Below the pieces are notes generated by a model that saw only the letters and a program-made list of their open reading frames with translations, did not search any database and had not been told where the DNA came from. 64,000 nt of DNA from Penium margaritaceum (taxonomy: Eukaryota; Streptophyta; Zygnematophyceae; Desmidiales; Peniaceae). Each line of letters opens with the position of its first letter. Positions within the stretch are counted from its first letter, which is position 1. Both the position numbers and the translations under genes were made by a program. This document shows, one piece after another, positions 1-11,014 of the stretch. The stretch is taken from contig SZWC01004795.1 in NCBI GenBank assembly GCA_023375785.1, positions 49,610-113,609 of the forward strand. Reading direction: 5' to 3'.

Positions 1-36
1 GGAGGAGGAGGAGGAGGAGGAGGAGGAGGAGGAGGA
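1..36. repeat. (GGA)n microsatellite
   Basis: The window opens inside an uninterrupted GGA trinucleotide run of about 12 units that decays into GA-rich sequence after base 36. It probably continues to the left of the window. Confidence 0.95.
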
Positions 37-1363
37 TCAAGACGAAGAAGAGGAAGGGGGATTGCACCTAAGAAAACGCCACCCACACTCACCGTTTTCC
101 CTGCTTTGTCAATTCCCAGGATGAGGATGTGAAATTCAGCCTTTGAAAAGAGATACCGCCACAAGCCAAACAGCAGCGAAAACATGGCATGCACCCGCGG
201 CTGATGACGACGTGCTGCCGTCAGCGTGCGCGTCAAAACGGGGGCCCGACCGACTGCCGGTGGGACACTGACGAGCGTAGGGAAACGCAAAAAATACACA
301 CAAAGGTGTTCCTCCGAACGGCGGTAGCACTCCGATCTCCTCCTCGCCCACTGCCTGTCTATCTGCCGACTTATTCTGTACTGTCGACTTCTCTGCGGCC
401 TCGCAACAGATCCGTTTCAGATCCCTTGAGCGTGAGTCCGTTACCTACGCGTGGTCATCCTCTCAATTCTTTCTTCTGCTGCCTTGCGGCCGTGCGGGTT
501 CACCAAACACAGAGATCCGTTGCGTGTTGCGTGCGCGTTCCCTGGTCGTTGCACAGATATGGCTCTTCAGTGCAGATCTGGGCAGCAGCAACTCGTGCCG
601 ATCTTGCGCGCGTTTCCACGCGATGTGAGCGTCCGCAAACCCATGCGGCTAGAAACGCGTATGCAACAGCACTCGTCAGATCTCATCTCATCTCATCCCC
701 CCCTTCCACAAGCCGTCTGGCGTCGTGCGGCAGAGGGTGAAGGCAAGTTGGGTTGCTTGTAGAGCAGCAACAAGGGGGGAGCAGGGGGCTTGGAGGCCGA
801 CACGAGCACGGCACAGCAACGCGAATCCCTGGAGGAGCGACAGCCAGATCGACCAGGCAGGGCGTTCTCAGCAGCCGCGGACGACGGCGTGCCAAGTACG
901 GCTGTCAAGACTGGCTGCGGGGCACGCATGCGGGACAGTCAGTGCGGGAGTCACACAGCTGCCAGCGAAGCAATGCAGCGGCAGGAGGAGTGGCACTGCG
1001 GGTCCGTCGCCGAAGCCATGTCCTGGTCGCAAGGGAGTTCACGGCAGAGACGAACGGATCACCGCACGGGCTGCTCTCAGCTTCTCGACCGGGCGGCGGG
1101 CTCCTAGCAGCTAGGGAACGGCAGCACGGCGAGGAGCGCAGGCGGCAGCGTGCGGCGAGGATAGCGGCGCAAGTCGATGGGCGGAGCTACGAAGCCAAAT
1201 GAAGTGACGAAGATGTGAGTGACCCTGTGGCCTTGAGTGGCATCTGGACGTTGGCAATGACGCAAGTGCGTGGCGATCTCGGTGCCTAACGCCTCTCCAA
1301 GCCGGTGTGATCCTCACGTCCCTCACGTACGAGTCCCTAGACTGCACGAATAACCATTTATAT
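37..1363. other. GC-rich unassigned DNA
   Basis: This stretch is GC-rich and lies upstream of the chromovirus LTR. Reading frames of 60-180 codons are open on both strands, which is expected from the composition. None shows a recognisable domain, a consistent codon pattern or an internal repeat. I see no primer site, polypurine tract or LTR similarity to other parts of the window. It could be a host promoter or first exon, or an unidentified element leader. I assign no gene. Confidence 0.5.
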
Positions 1364-1931
1364 TGTTAGTCATCCCCCACCACACGAGTCGTACACGAGT
1401 CCCTAATAATTCCGAATGAGCATTTCTGTCATTACAAAAACATCCCACCACATGTCCAGACCTAGATTTTCACTACGAAAGTCGAGGGTAGTTCGGCCAA
1501 CTGCCCTCGCCTTCCGGTGAACCTTCTCGCACTTTCTAACAATTCCGACCACTTTCAAGAATAATCGACAGAAGTGTCACGACCTTTCCGTCAACTTCTT
1601 GACACATCGAGACACATCTCAATTTGTAAAGATGCATCTCGCATCTTCGTCGCCGATCCTCGAATCCCCCCGACTTCCCGACGGAGCTTCTCGAATCCGA
1701 CCATTCACGACGTGACTCCACATACGTCGCTCGAAGATCGACCCCACGACCTCGACGATACCTCATTCGTAACTCGAGACTTGTATATATATCTATGTTC
1801 CATCATATCAACACTTGTCATCGAAGTACACCTAAGGCAAATCATGAATCTCTCGAGTGTCCCAGATTCTTCATCGTGTTCTGCCTTGGAACTTCTACAT
1901 GTTCACAATCTACGATCCGTTCGACGTAACA
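1364..1931 (+). repeat. 5' LTR of chromovirus H1
   Basis: The sequence starts TGTTAG and ends AACA immediately before the primer site. It aligns over most of its length with 16038-16590, 17188-17614 and 18760-19311. A TATATATAT run near 1793-1801 is a plausible TATA box. The start and end are set by the TG...CA ends and by the homology limits in the other copies. Confidence 0.8.
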
Positions 1932-1933
1932 CT

Positions 1934-1944
1934 TGGTATCAGAG
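1934..1944 (+). promoter_or_regulatory. primer-binding site of H1
   Basis: TGGTATCAGAG lies two bases after the LTR end and matches the 3' end of plant initiator Met-tRNA, the usual primer for many plant LTR elements. Confidence 0.75.
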
Positions 1945-2057
1945 TGGAGCGGTGCTGGAGAGGCATCCGACTACTTTACCCATCCGGAGGACTACCTTGC
2001 ACTAGTTGTTCGCACATCTCGCACGTCAAGGCTTCGCATACTTCCCAATGACGACGT

Positions 2058-2698
2058 TGTTGTGCTTTGTGCCGTTACTGTACAGTTTACTGTGACCACT
2101 CGACCGTGTCCATACTCGTGCAAATCCCTGAGGCAAGCGGCCCTGATGACATCGGCGCAACGACAGGCGGCGGACATCTCGCTTGGAGCTGACCGACCAC
2201 TGTTCCAGAGCCCCAGATGCCACAGGGACTCTCTGCTGTGTCTTCTAAGTCTTGCAGGTGTCTTTCGGCGGAGTGGCCATGAGGCGTATTTGCATGTTTT
2301 TGCATTGTATGCTCACTGTCAGTCGATGGATGCATGCATGTGACCAGTTGTAGCGTCCGCCTTTTGATTCTGCACGTTTAGGTTCAGACGGCGTAGCATT
2401 CTGGCATGTGTGCGCAGAGTTATGGCCAAAACAGTGGTTTTGGGCCGGTTTTAGGACAGCTCTTGGACTGCCGCGTGCGACACCCGCCGTGCGCCGCGGC
2501 AAGTATTTATGCCTTGAACCCGTCATTTGTCATCTCTCTCTGCACATGCTATATTGAAGCATTCTGACACTGTGTCTTGTGTCTCCTAGCCAAACCCTTG
2601 CCGTTGTGTGTACGACCTGTGACCGTCGTCACCGTCTGATCGGGCACTGACGCCCGGTCAGCGACTGTGTTGCTAGGAAGCTTCTACGCACTTTCTCA
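2058..2698 (+). repeat. 5' LTR of copia A
   Basis: 641 bp, TGTTGTG...TTCTCA, matching the 3' LTR at 9237-9877 base for base in length. A TATTTATG at 2504-2511, conserved in the other family-A LTRs, is a candidate TATA box, with transcription expected shortly downstream. The last 120 bp (R/U5) contain the conserved block ending CTAGGAAGCTTC. Confidence 0.95.
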
Positions 2699-2711
2699 TG
2701 GTATCAGAGCA
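2699..2711 (+). promoter_or_regulatory. primer-binding site of copia A
   Basis: TGGTATCAGAGCA directly follows the LTR and matches the initiator Met-tRNA 3' end. The same site, slightly changed, follows the LTR of A2 on the minus strand at 54253-54265. Confidence 0.9.
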
Positions 2712-2849
2712 GTGAGACAGTTCTCACTGAGCTGCGGAGCAGAGATGCAACAGAGCAGCAACAGTGAGAGTCACCGCTGTAGTAGAGTTTCTGGGGTCTG
2801 TTGGAGACGGCCGGTCGCCGTCAACGCACTCCACCCACCATGTGAGATC

Positions 2850-3345
2850 GCAGCTGCGGAGGCAGCAGCAGCGGCGTGTACCGCCACGCACAGGTGTGTG
2901 GCGGCTGCAGTGCGTGCAGCCGCCCTCCCACAGCCACAACAGCAGAGCAGCAGCAGCAGAGGCGGCGGCAGCAGCAGCGCAGCAGCAGCGGCCACAGCAG
3001 CAGCAGCGGCCGCAGCAGCAGCGTGGCAGCAGCGGCGGCAGCAGCAGCGCAGCAGCAGCGTCGGCAGCAGCAGCGCAGCAGCGGCAGCGGCACAGCAGCA
3101 ACAGCGGCAGTCGTGGCGGCAGCAGCAGTGCAGCAGTGGCAGCAGTAGCAGCGCGCGGCGGCGGCAGCCAGCAGTAGTTGCAGTGCGCAGCAGTAGCCGC
3201 AGCGCGCAGCAGCAGCAGCAGCAGCGCAGCCGCTGCTGCCACCGCTGCACACGCAACTATGCAACTGCTGCTGTAGATGACAACACAGCTGCAGCAGCAG
3301 TTGGGCGGAAGCTGCTGCGCAGCTTCCGCAGAGCTGTCGCGCGCC
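2850..3345 (+). repeat. CAG-rich leader tract of copia A
   Basis: About 500 bp of imperfect CAG/GCA/GGC triplets sit between primer site and gag. Open frames on both strands here (Ser/Arg/Gln or Cys/Leu-rich) are composition artefacts. Comparable tracts occupy the same position in A2, B1, B2, B4 and F, so it is a structural trait of these families. Confidence 0.85.
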
Positions 3346-3404
3346 ACCGCGAAGCGGCTCCACACGCGCGCAGAACCGTGACAAGAAAAAAAAGGAGGGG
3401 ACGA

Positions 3405-3477
3405 GCTGACATCAGCATTGTTGATTGCTGACGTCATCAGGTCGTGCTGACGTCAGCAACCACTTGCTGACGTCAGC
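3405..3477 (+). promoter_or_regulatory. array of four GCTGACGTCAGC-type palindromes
   Basis: Four 12-bp near-perfect or perfect palindromes start at 3405, 3427, 3446 and 3466, spaced 22, 19 and 20 bp. Two are exactly GCTGACGTCAGC. They lie about 120 bp before the gag ATG. The core TGACGTCA is the classic bZIP (CRE/TGA-type) binding site. In RNA the same palindromes could self-pair. Family A2 has the same array with identical spacing, and family B has a related one. Confidence 0.8.
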
Positions 3478-3599
3478 ATTACACTTAGCAAAATTTTCAC
3501 CCGGAAAGTCAAAATTTGCCAGCGTTTCCACTCCTCGAGAAACATAGACGGTTTTTAAATCCGACAAACTTGACCTGTCGTCCCATAGTGAGCGGCGAC

Positions 3600-5350
3600 A
3601 TGAGTTCGCCCGATGACAAGGACAAGGGACCAGGTGATCCCTCCTCCTCTTCTTCAGGGGTATTGAGCCCTCGCTCGCAGGCCATTTCAGACCTGCGCAG
3701 CCAGCAGGAGGGGATGCGTCGTCTGCAGCGAGAGCAGACTGACGCGATCCGCACGCTGACTGAGCTTCTGCGTGCTCAGTCCACGGCTCCTTCGCGGATT
3801 TCTGAGGGAGCTGCCGGTGTTGCGGTCTCCACCCAGCACTCGGCCCAGGTGCCCGTGACAGGTGCTCCGCCTGCTTCACCCCCTGGTGTGGCTTCTCCAC
3901 CACTTGCGGACCTCCTTGATGACGAGCCATTCATGCCAGGCTTTGAGGACGACTCCCAGGAGCGGGAGATTCATCTTCTACAGGAGTGCCTCCGTCAGCT
4001 GCAGACGGGTACCCGACCTCCACCCGTGTTCCCGATACGATCGTCACCTGACTTCCCCGGTGATCACCCCCTTCCAGCAGTTTTCCCCGTCTCTCGCCCT
4101 CCTCAGCCTGCGGCTGCTCTCCCCACGGAGCGGCAGTCAAAGGAAATTCAGGCACCACCTCCAAGCTACATCAGCGAGGATGGATTTAACTGCTGGGAGA
4201 TCCTGTTCCAGGTGTGGGCCACTTCCGAGGGAGTGTGGTCTTACTACCACAGCCCATCCCAGTCTACAGATCCAGCACAGGTGCTGACAGTAGCCCGGGC
4301 CATGCGAGGACTTCTCTATGCCATGCCACGCGAGACTGTCGTCGACTTTCGCCCCTTCCTTGGCGAGGCTGGCACAGGCACCGGAGCTGATCCTCGTGGA
4401 GGCTGGGATCTGGCGTTGTCCCTACTGGCCGCAGAGACGCATGCCACACGTGCGTCACACATTCGTGCTTTCCACTCGCTCCGTCAGGGACCAGCGGAGC
4501 CTGCGGCGGATTACTGGCGACGCGCCATGCGTATTTACACACGTCTAGGGACCTCAGGGGCCACACAGCTGTGGGCACTTTGGATGATCATGCTCAGAGT
4601 TCGCGTGGAGTACACCGACATCTTCAAACGGTACAGCAACGCTGCTCTCAAGCCTTTCTCAGCCACTCTGCAGCTGCTCCCTTGGGCGCATCAGCTTTTC
4701 CTCCAGGTGACATCGGCCTGCGAGGCCGTAGTAGCGCATCAAGAGACTTCCCTCGCTGCAGCAGTCCTCGCATCACCGTCATCTTCCCTCCTGCAGTCAC
4801 CCTCATCCACCTCCATCACGACCTCATCTTCCTCCTCTTCGACCCCGTCTACACCCATGCAGACGCAAGGCGTGGCAGCAGCTGCCTGGGGGAAGAAGAA
4901 GAGTAGGAAGCGCGGATCGGGTCAGCAGCAGCCATCATCCGGTGGTAGTAGTGGCCATTCCGTGCACTGCTACAATTGTGGAGGTGCCCATCGCTACACC
5001 GAGTGCCAGCAGCCGCTCGACTGGGAGCGCATCACTTGTGGACTTCAGGCTGCCCATGCTGCTTGCACCGCGTCCGGCACGTCGCCCGCACACTCCTCTG
5101 GACGCGCGGCGACCACGACTGCAGCTGTTCCTGCATCCTCACCAGCGAGCAGCAGTGATCCAGACCCACGTGACCGCACCATCGCCGAGCTTCGTCATCT
5201 TCTGGCGCTTCGCTTTCAGGGAGGTGCGAGTGTGTTGTCATCGTCGAGTGGGTCACAGACTGCTTGTTCGTCCGTCCTCGTGACTCGCGATGACACGTGT
5301 GGGGGAGCACAATCCGCATGTAATGATGTTGGGCCTGACTGCACTGACTG
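3600..5350 (+). pseudogene. gag region of copia A
   Basis: The ATG at 3600 opens a frame beginning MSSPDDK. It is preferred to the upstream non-ATG extension because A2 has an equivalent ATG followed by NSSDNK. In order, the product shows a Ser/Pro-rich N-terminus, a coiled-coil-like QREQTDAIRTLTELL segment, and a copia gag core around residues 195-380 (WEILFQVWAT, GPAEPAADYWRRAMRIYTRL). A Ser/Thr linker follows, then a CX2CX3HX4C zinc knuckle at 4968-5006 for binding the packaged RNA. The core is clearly similar to family-B gag (57840-58610), so A and B are sister families. Part of a fossil element. Confidence 0.9.
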
Positions 5351-5469
5351 GATTCATGAGTCTCACCTTTGTGATGTACGTCGTTCCTTCCCACTGACGG
5401 CTCAGCGTCCCTCTGATGCCGAGTGTTCCATTTCTCGTTGTACAGTGACGTCCACCAGTCGTGACTCCG

Positions 5470-8400
5470 GTGGCACCTGGATCATCGATTCCGGTGCCAC
5501 CCATCACATGACGTGTCGTCGTAGTGACTTTGTGGTACTTGGTCCTGTCACGACTGTCCGTTCTGTTCGTACAGGTTCTGGTCAGTCCTTGCCGGTCCAT
5601 GGTGTTGGGGTTGTATGCTTTGATGGTCCGTGTGGCCCCTTGTATCTCTCCGACGTGCTGCTTGTGCCTGATCTTGAGCTCAGTCTGCTGTCTGTGCGTG
5701 CCTGCACTCTGATGGGTCTCTCCATTGAGCATACCGCTGATTCAGCGACTGTGACTGCTCTTGACACCCGTAGCATTGTCCTGCGTGCTTCAGGTATCGA
5801 TGATTTGTATCGCATTGCTCGGCCCTCCTCCCCTTGCTCTCCCTCCTCCTCTGGTCGCGTTTTTGTCACTGGTGTTCTATCCCCGGAACACCAGCGTCTG
5901 CTTCATCGTTGTCTGTGTCACGTGGGCTCCGACACTATGTCGAAGCTCATTCGGACACAGCCTACTCTCGGCCTTGACGTGGCTTCTTTAGAGAAGCCAC
6001 CCAAGACCGACTGTCATTTTTGCGCTCAGGGGAAGATGCACCGGTGCACTTATCCTGATTCGCGTTCCCGAGCACTGAGGCCTCTCGAGTTTGTCCACTC
6101 GGACCTGCTCGGTCCTCTCCCGGTTGAGTCCCTGTTTGAGAGGGGCTGGTATGTTCTGACGCTGACTGATGACTTCACTCGGATGCAGTGGGTCTACAGC
6201 CTGCGTCAGAAGAGCGACGCCGCCCTTGCGGTTCGGCTTTGGCTCTTGATGGCTGAGCGTCAGTCTCGCCACACACTACATACTTTTTGCTCGGATTGCG
6301 GTGGCGAGTTCCTCGGTGAGATGGACTCCTTCTTTGCTGAGCACGGCATTTTTCACCAGGTCTCCGCTCCTACTACCCCATAGCAGAACGGTGTATCCGA
6401 GCGCTGGAACCGCACCATGGAGGATGCGGTTCGCGCCATGCGGTCCGAGTGCGGTCTCCTGGAGTCCTTCGCCTTCGAGGGCTTCGCCTACATGACTTCG
6501 GTCTGGAACCGCCTCCCGCATGGTCCGCTTCCGGATCATGTTACACCGTACGAGCTCTGGTTTGGCCATCATGCTGATCTTCGTCTCGCTCGCGTCTGGG
6601 GCTCCTTGGCCGTTGTGTGGTACACAGAGGACCAGTAGAGTCCAAGGTCTCCCCTCGGGGTCGCTTGTGTGCCTTCATCGGCATCTCTCCGCGGTCAAAG
6701 GCCTGGCGCTTTTGGGACCCCACTCAACGTCGTGTCATTGAGTCCCGTGACGCGCTGTTTTTTGAGTCACTCACATACCGTGATCTGACTTCCATCACAG
6801 CCCTCTCTGCAGCTCATGTCCCTTCCTGTGAGGGTCCTCGGCGGATGGGGGAGACTCCTCCGCCAGCGACTATTCCTCGTTAGGATGATGTGTCCGCTCG
6901 AGTCCCCTCTCGGTCTCCAGCACTTGATGATCCGGCTATCATTGCCGTTGGTCTAGAGATCCCGCCTGTTCAGCCTGTTTCACACCCCACAGGTACCGCT
7001 GCTCTCACGCCTCCTCTTGCATCACCACTTGTGTCCACTGGCACCCCTGCTCCGGCGTCTGACCCAGCCCAGCCCACTCCTGTCCCTACGTCGGCTAACA
7101 CTCCTGTCTCCGTGTCCGGGCCAGCCTTGCCCGCTGTCACCCCCAGCTCTGTGTCCCCCACACACGCATCTCCTCGCACGGCATCTCCGGCCTCGTCTCA
7201 ACCCTCACCAGCTGTGGTCGTACCTGTCCCTGTGGTCGTACCTGTTCCTGAGCCTGAGGTGCGTCCCTCGACCTCCAGTTACTCCCGTGAGCCCGGTGGT
7301 CGCCTTCGACCACTGGATTCCGGAGCTAAGCAAGTGTCGGGTCCCGGACCTAGGCGTTCCTCTCGTAGCATCGCGAGCGGTGATCCAGGCACAAAGGCCT
7401 TAGGCCTGAGTGTGCGCACCGAGCTTTGAGAGGTACACCCAGCGTGCCCCATAGGGCACGACCTGGTCACTCGCGAGTTCCATATCGCCTGTGACGCAGC
7501 AGCTGATCTCGTGGCCGTCAGGCCTGACACTGAGGCGTGTGCACTTGCCACGCAGAGTTTCCCCTCTATGGCGCCTGACCCGGGCACATTGAGGGAGGCT
7601 CTCTCATCGCAGGATGCTGATGCCTAGCGAGCTGCTTGCGAGGATGAGCTTCGCGTTATCCGAGATCACAAAGTCTACGAGCTGGTCGACCTTCCCCCTG
7701 GGAGGAAGGCGATTCAGGTCAAGTGGGTCTTTCGGAAGAAAGTGAAGCCGGATGGCTCACTGGAATGCTACAAGGCCCGCTTGGTCGTCAAGGGGTTCTC
7801 TCAGATTGATTACACTGACACCTTTGACCCTGTCGGCCGCATGACCTCAGCTCGAGCTCTGTTCGGTGTAGTGGCTCAGCATGACTGGGAACTACACCAG
7901 ATGGATGTGAACAACGCGTTCCTCCATGGCTCTCTAGATGAGGAGATTTACGTGGCTCAGCCACCAGGCTTTGAGGACAGTGACAAGGTCTGGCGCTTGC
8001 GCAAGTCCTTATACGGCCTCAAGCAGTCTCCACGGTGTTGGAACCGGGAGATCACTGGCACCTTGACTCGCGCAGGATATGTACAGAGCGAAGCAGACCC
8101 CTCGCTCTTCATCCTACCGACACCCGAGCGGGTCATCGCCATCCTGGTCTATGTTGATGACCTTCTGATTGCGTCTCCATCCCTGTAGGCCGTGAAGGAG
8201 GCCAAGGGTGTCCTGCAGACTGCCTACAGGATGAAGGACCTCAGTCCTGCATCGGTGTTTCTTGGTATGGAGATCGTGCGAGATTGCAGGCATCGGACAC
8301 TGTTGCTGCATCAGGCCCGATACGCACGAGTCGTGGGGGAGCGCTTTAGCGATCTCCTTGGTGCAGTGCCCACCGCTTCCATACCCCTCACACCTGATGC

Positions 8401-9001
8401 ACAGGATGCCCTGAAGGTGGATGACCCTACACAGTTGGGGGAGACAGTGGACGTGACCTTGTACCTCCATCTTATCGGATCTGTGATGTACCTGGCCACT
8501 ACCACGCATCCCAACATCGCGTTCTCCGTCAACCTCCTCGCTCAGTTCTCGTAGGCACCACGTGCGAGAGCTCTTCACGCGGCTGTGCGAGTGGTACGGT
8601 ACGTGGTCTCCACGTCGTATCTCGGACTCTGTTTTCGTCGGCAGTGTTCGGTGGTCCTTGACGGCTACACTGACATCGACTGGGCTTGGAGGCCTGATGG
8701 GCGCAGTCGCACTGGCTACGTGTTTCTGCTCGGTGGTACCGCTTTGTCTTGGCGAAGCGGGAAGCAGGGCTGCATCGCACGTAGCTCGTCGGACGCAAAG
8801 TATGGGGCTTTGGGCGCAAGGGCTGCTGAGGCAGTTTGGCTGCAACGCTTGTTTCTTGAGCTTGGGCATTCAGTACCCGCCATTGTGCTGCGTTACAACA
8901 ACCAGAGTGCTCTCGCCATTGCGGAGAAATCTGGTGTTTTTCATGCTCGCACAAAGCACATTGCGGTTGAGCATCACTTCGTTCGTGATCTGGTGGAGTG
9001 A
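5470..9001 (+). pseudogene. pol region of copia A (protease, integrase, RT, RNase H)
   Basis: The domains follow copia order. An aspartic protease carries the DSG motif within WIIDSGATHHMT at 5478-5513. The gag-pre-integrase zinc region includes CHFCAQGKMHRC near 6016-6045. The integrase core follows with HSDLLGPL and DDFTRMQWVYSL. A Pro/Ser-rich linker covers about 6890-7430. RT runs at about 7640-8190 with KVKPDGSLE, QMDVNNAFLHG, SLYGLKQSP and the catalytic YVDDLL near 8150. RNase H runs at about 8585-9001 with SSSDAKYGAL and ARTKHIAVEHHF. The region is broken in about eight places and cannot encode a full polyprotein. Confidence 0.9.
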
Positions 9002-9227
9002 CACGTGATCTCCATCATGTGGGTTGGCACTGACTTGCAGCGTGCTGATTTCTTGACGAAGGCACTTGCCCGCGGAAAGTTCCTGGTGGCCATTCGTTCT
9101 GTTGGGCTTCGCCCCGTGTGTGACAGTGGTTGAGTGTGGGATGTGCGTCTGCGTCTCATCTGTATGTGTCACACACTATGTGGTTTTACCAGTGCTGCAC
9201 GCGTATGGACATGCGTACCATCGGGTC

Positions 9228-9877
9228 ATGGGGGAGTGTTGTGCTTTGAGACGTTCCTGTACAGTTTACTGTGACCACTCGGCCGTTTCCATACTCGTGC
9301 AGATCCCTGAGGCAGGCAGCCCTGATGACATCGGCGCGACGACAGGCGGCGGACTACCCGCTTGGAGCTGACCGACCATTGTTCCAGAGCCCCACATGCC
9401 ACCGGGACTCTCTGCTGTGTCTTCTACGTCTTGCAGGTGTCTTTCGGCGGAGTGGCCATGAGGCATATTTGCATGTTTTTGCATTGTATGCTCAATGTCA
9501 GTCGATGGATGCATGCATGTGACCAGTAGTAGCGTCGGCCTTTTGATTATGCACGTTTAGGTTCAGACGGCGTAGCATTCTGGCATGTGTGCGCAGAGTT
9601 ATGGCCAAAATAGTGGTTTTGGGCCGGTTTTAGGACAGCTCTTGGACTGCCGCGTGCGACACCCACCGTGCGCCGCGGCAGGTATTTATGCCTTGAACCT
9701 TTCGTTTGTCATCTCTCTCTGCATATGCTATACGGAAGCATTCTGACACTGTGTCTTGTGTCTCCTAGCCAAACCCTTGCCGTTGTGTGTATGACCAGTG
9801 ACCGTCGTCACCGTCTGATCCGGCACTGACGCCCGGTCAGCGGCTGTGTTGCTAGGAAGCTTCTATGCACTTTCTCA
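9228..9877 (+). repeat. polypurine tract and 3' LTR of copia A
   Basis: ATGGGGGAG, a short polypurine tract that primes plus-strand DNA synthesis in this class, is followed at 9237 by the 641-bp 3' LTR ending TTCTCA at 9877. The LTR also carries the polyadenylation function in copia elements. I counted about 5.5% divergence from the 5' LTR. Confidence 0.92.
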
Positions 9878-9882
9878 GACGT

Positions 9883-10995
9883 GAAGCGAGCAAGCGCACT
9901 CGACGACTAGCAACGGGTCTTTGGCGACTACTTTGGCAATGGAGGAGCAGAACGTGCCTGTGAACGTGAACCCTGAAGCGGTAGCAAACGCTGGCGTGGC
10001 AGGCTATGCGACAGCGGGATCAGCCCTTACGGCACCGACGACCAATCCGGTCGCGGATCCAGTGGCGGTAAACTAGTCGCCCCTACCGAGAGCCTCGACA
10101 ACAACGCCAGGAACAAAGTGACACAGGACGACATGCGCAGGAGGAACTGGCAAACTGTATCTCCGCGCTCGAGGGAATCAACAGCCATCTGCTCCAACAA
10201 CACAAGATCGCAATGGAGGCTCTTCGCAACGCAAGCGCACGAGAGGCGGTGCTCATTGAGAGAAACACCTAACTTTCGATCAAACCTAAGATTCGGCCGG
10301 CCCCTCCCAATCTGTTCGATCCTGCAAATTCAAAGGGACCAACGGTTCGGATGTGGCTGATGAGTCTAGGGGTGTTCTTCACCGCTGCTTGGGACAACGA
10401 CGATCAGAAGAAGATTGACCTTGCGGCCGCGCTTTTGCGTGGCACGGCAGTAAGTTAGTAGTCTGATCTGAAGACCATCCAACAGTAGGAGACTGGCGGG
10501 ACTTCATCAATGGCTAGTGACGCCCATCTCATGTCGCTCACTGTAGGCGGTCTACCCTTGGAGCAGATCAACCTGCAATGGCAAGATGAGCTGATGCCAT
10601 CAATTGACTGGAACAAATTCTTGCGCGCGATGCTTGCACGATTTGGACAAAGAAACAAGAAATTTGACGCTCGGTTCAAGCTCAAGTGTCTCCATCTACA
10701 GTCCAGCGTGGTGGAGTACACGCAGAGATTGCGCGAGATCATCACTGGTGCAGACACTACCCCCGAAGAACTCTGTTTTCACTACAACAACGACCTCAAA
10801 CAAGACATCTGACGAGCGATTGCCATTTTCGGACTTCAAAAGGACTTACCATGGATGATCGTAGCAGCAGAAATAATCAATTGCAATGACTACAACGCTC
10901 GGATCCTGAAATCCTACGGCTGGCGACCTCCCAACCACAATTATTGTGGAAACGGAAAATCCCGCATAGGGATTCCTCGACTCTGATGGAAGTGG
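9883..10995 (+). pseudogene. gag region of chromovirus H1
   Basis: Sequence resumes immediately after the copia A target duplication. An ATG-led segment begins near 9940, followed by a gypsy-type gag core around 10510-10810 (WQDELMPSIDWNKFLRAMLA, FDARFKLKCLHLQSSVVEYT). Near 10985 there is an MEVDTIHQR-like segment, a motif that often precedes the zinc knuckle in chromovirus gags. A homologous gag segment lies at 17640-18190. Fossil, broken in several places. Confidence 0.75.
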
Positions 10996-11014
10996 ACACC
11001 ATCCACCAGAGACA

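Larger units (their letters stand above)
2058..9877 (+). mobile_element. Ty1/copia element A, full length with both LTRs
   Basis: This is a 7820-bp copia element: 641-bp LTRs, Met primer site, long CAG-rich leader, and one gag-pol coding region in copia order (gag, protease, integrase, RT, RNase H). A polypurine tract precedes the 3' LTR. The target duplication is perfect. I counted about 35 differences between the two LTRs (about 5.5%), which would mean a few million years at plant-like rates (an assumption). The coding region is broken in about eight places, so the copy is not autonomous. It lies inside the older chromovirus H1. A second, older member (A2) lies at 47097-54889 on the other strand. 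Confidence 0.95.
2053..9882. repeat. 5-bp target duplication GACGT around element A
   Basis: GACGT occurs at 2053-2057 immediately left of the TGTTG start and at 9878-9882 immediately right of the TTCTCA end of copia A. Sequence on both sides is chromovirus H1. This proves a simple insertion into H1's 5' leader and fixes the element's ends exactly. Confidence 0.95.

Noticed and set aside
189-740. 183-codon frame at the left edge
   Set aside because: Basic, Arg/Ser/Pro-rich, with no domain, and overlapped by similar frames in other registers; expected from GC-rich DNA.
2667-3431. Ser/Arg/Gln- and Cys/Leu-rich frames up to 254 codons on both strands
   Set aside because: They are triplet-repeat leader of copia A; all frames are open because CAG-type repeats contain no stops.
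8114-8869. 251-codon minus-strand frame
   Set aside because: Antisense shadow of the RT-RNase H part of copia A.
9066-9522. Frames across the copia A pol end and 3' LTR
   Set aside because: They span pol-LTR boundary sequence and have exact LTR counterparts at 2087-2343; not independent genes.
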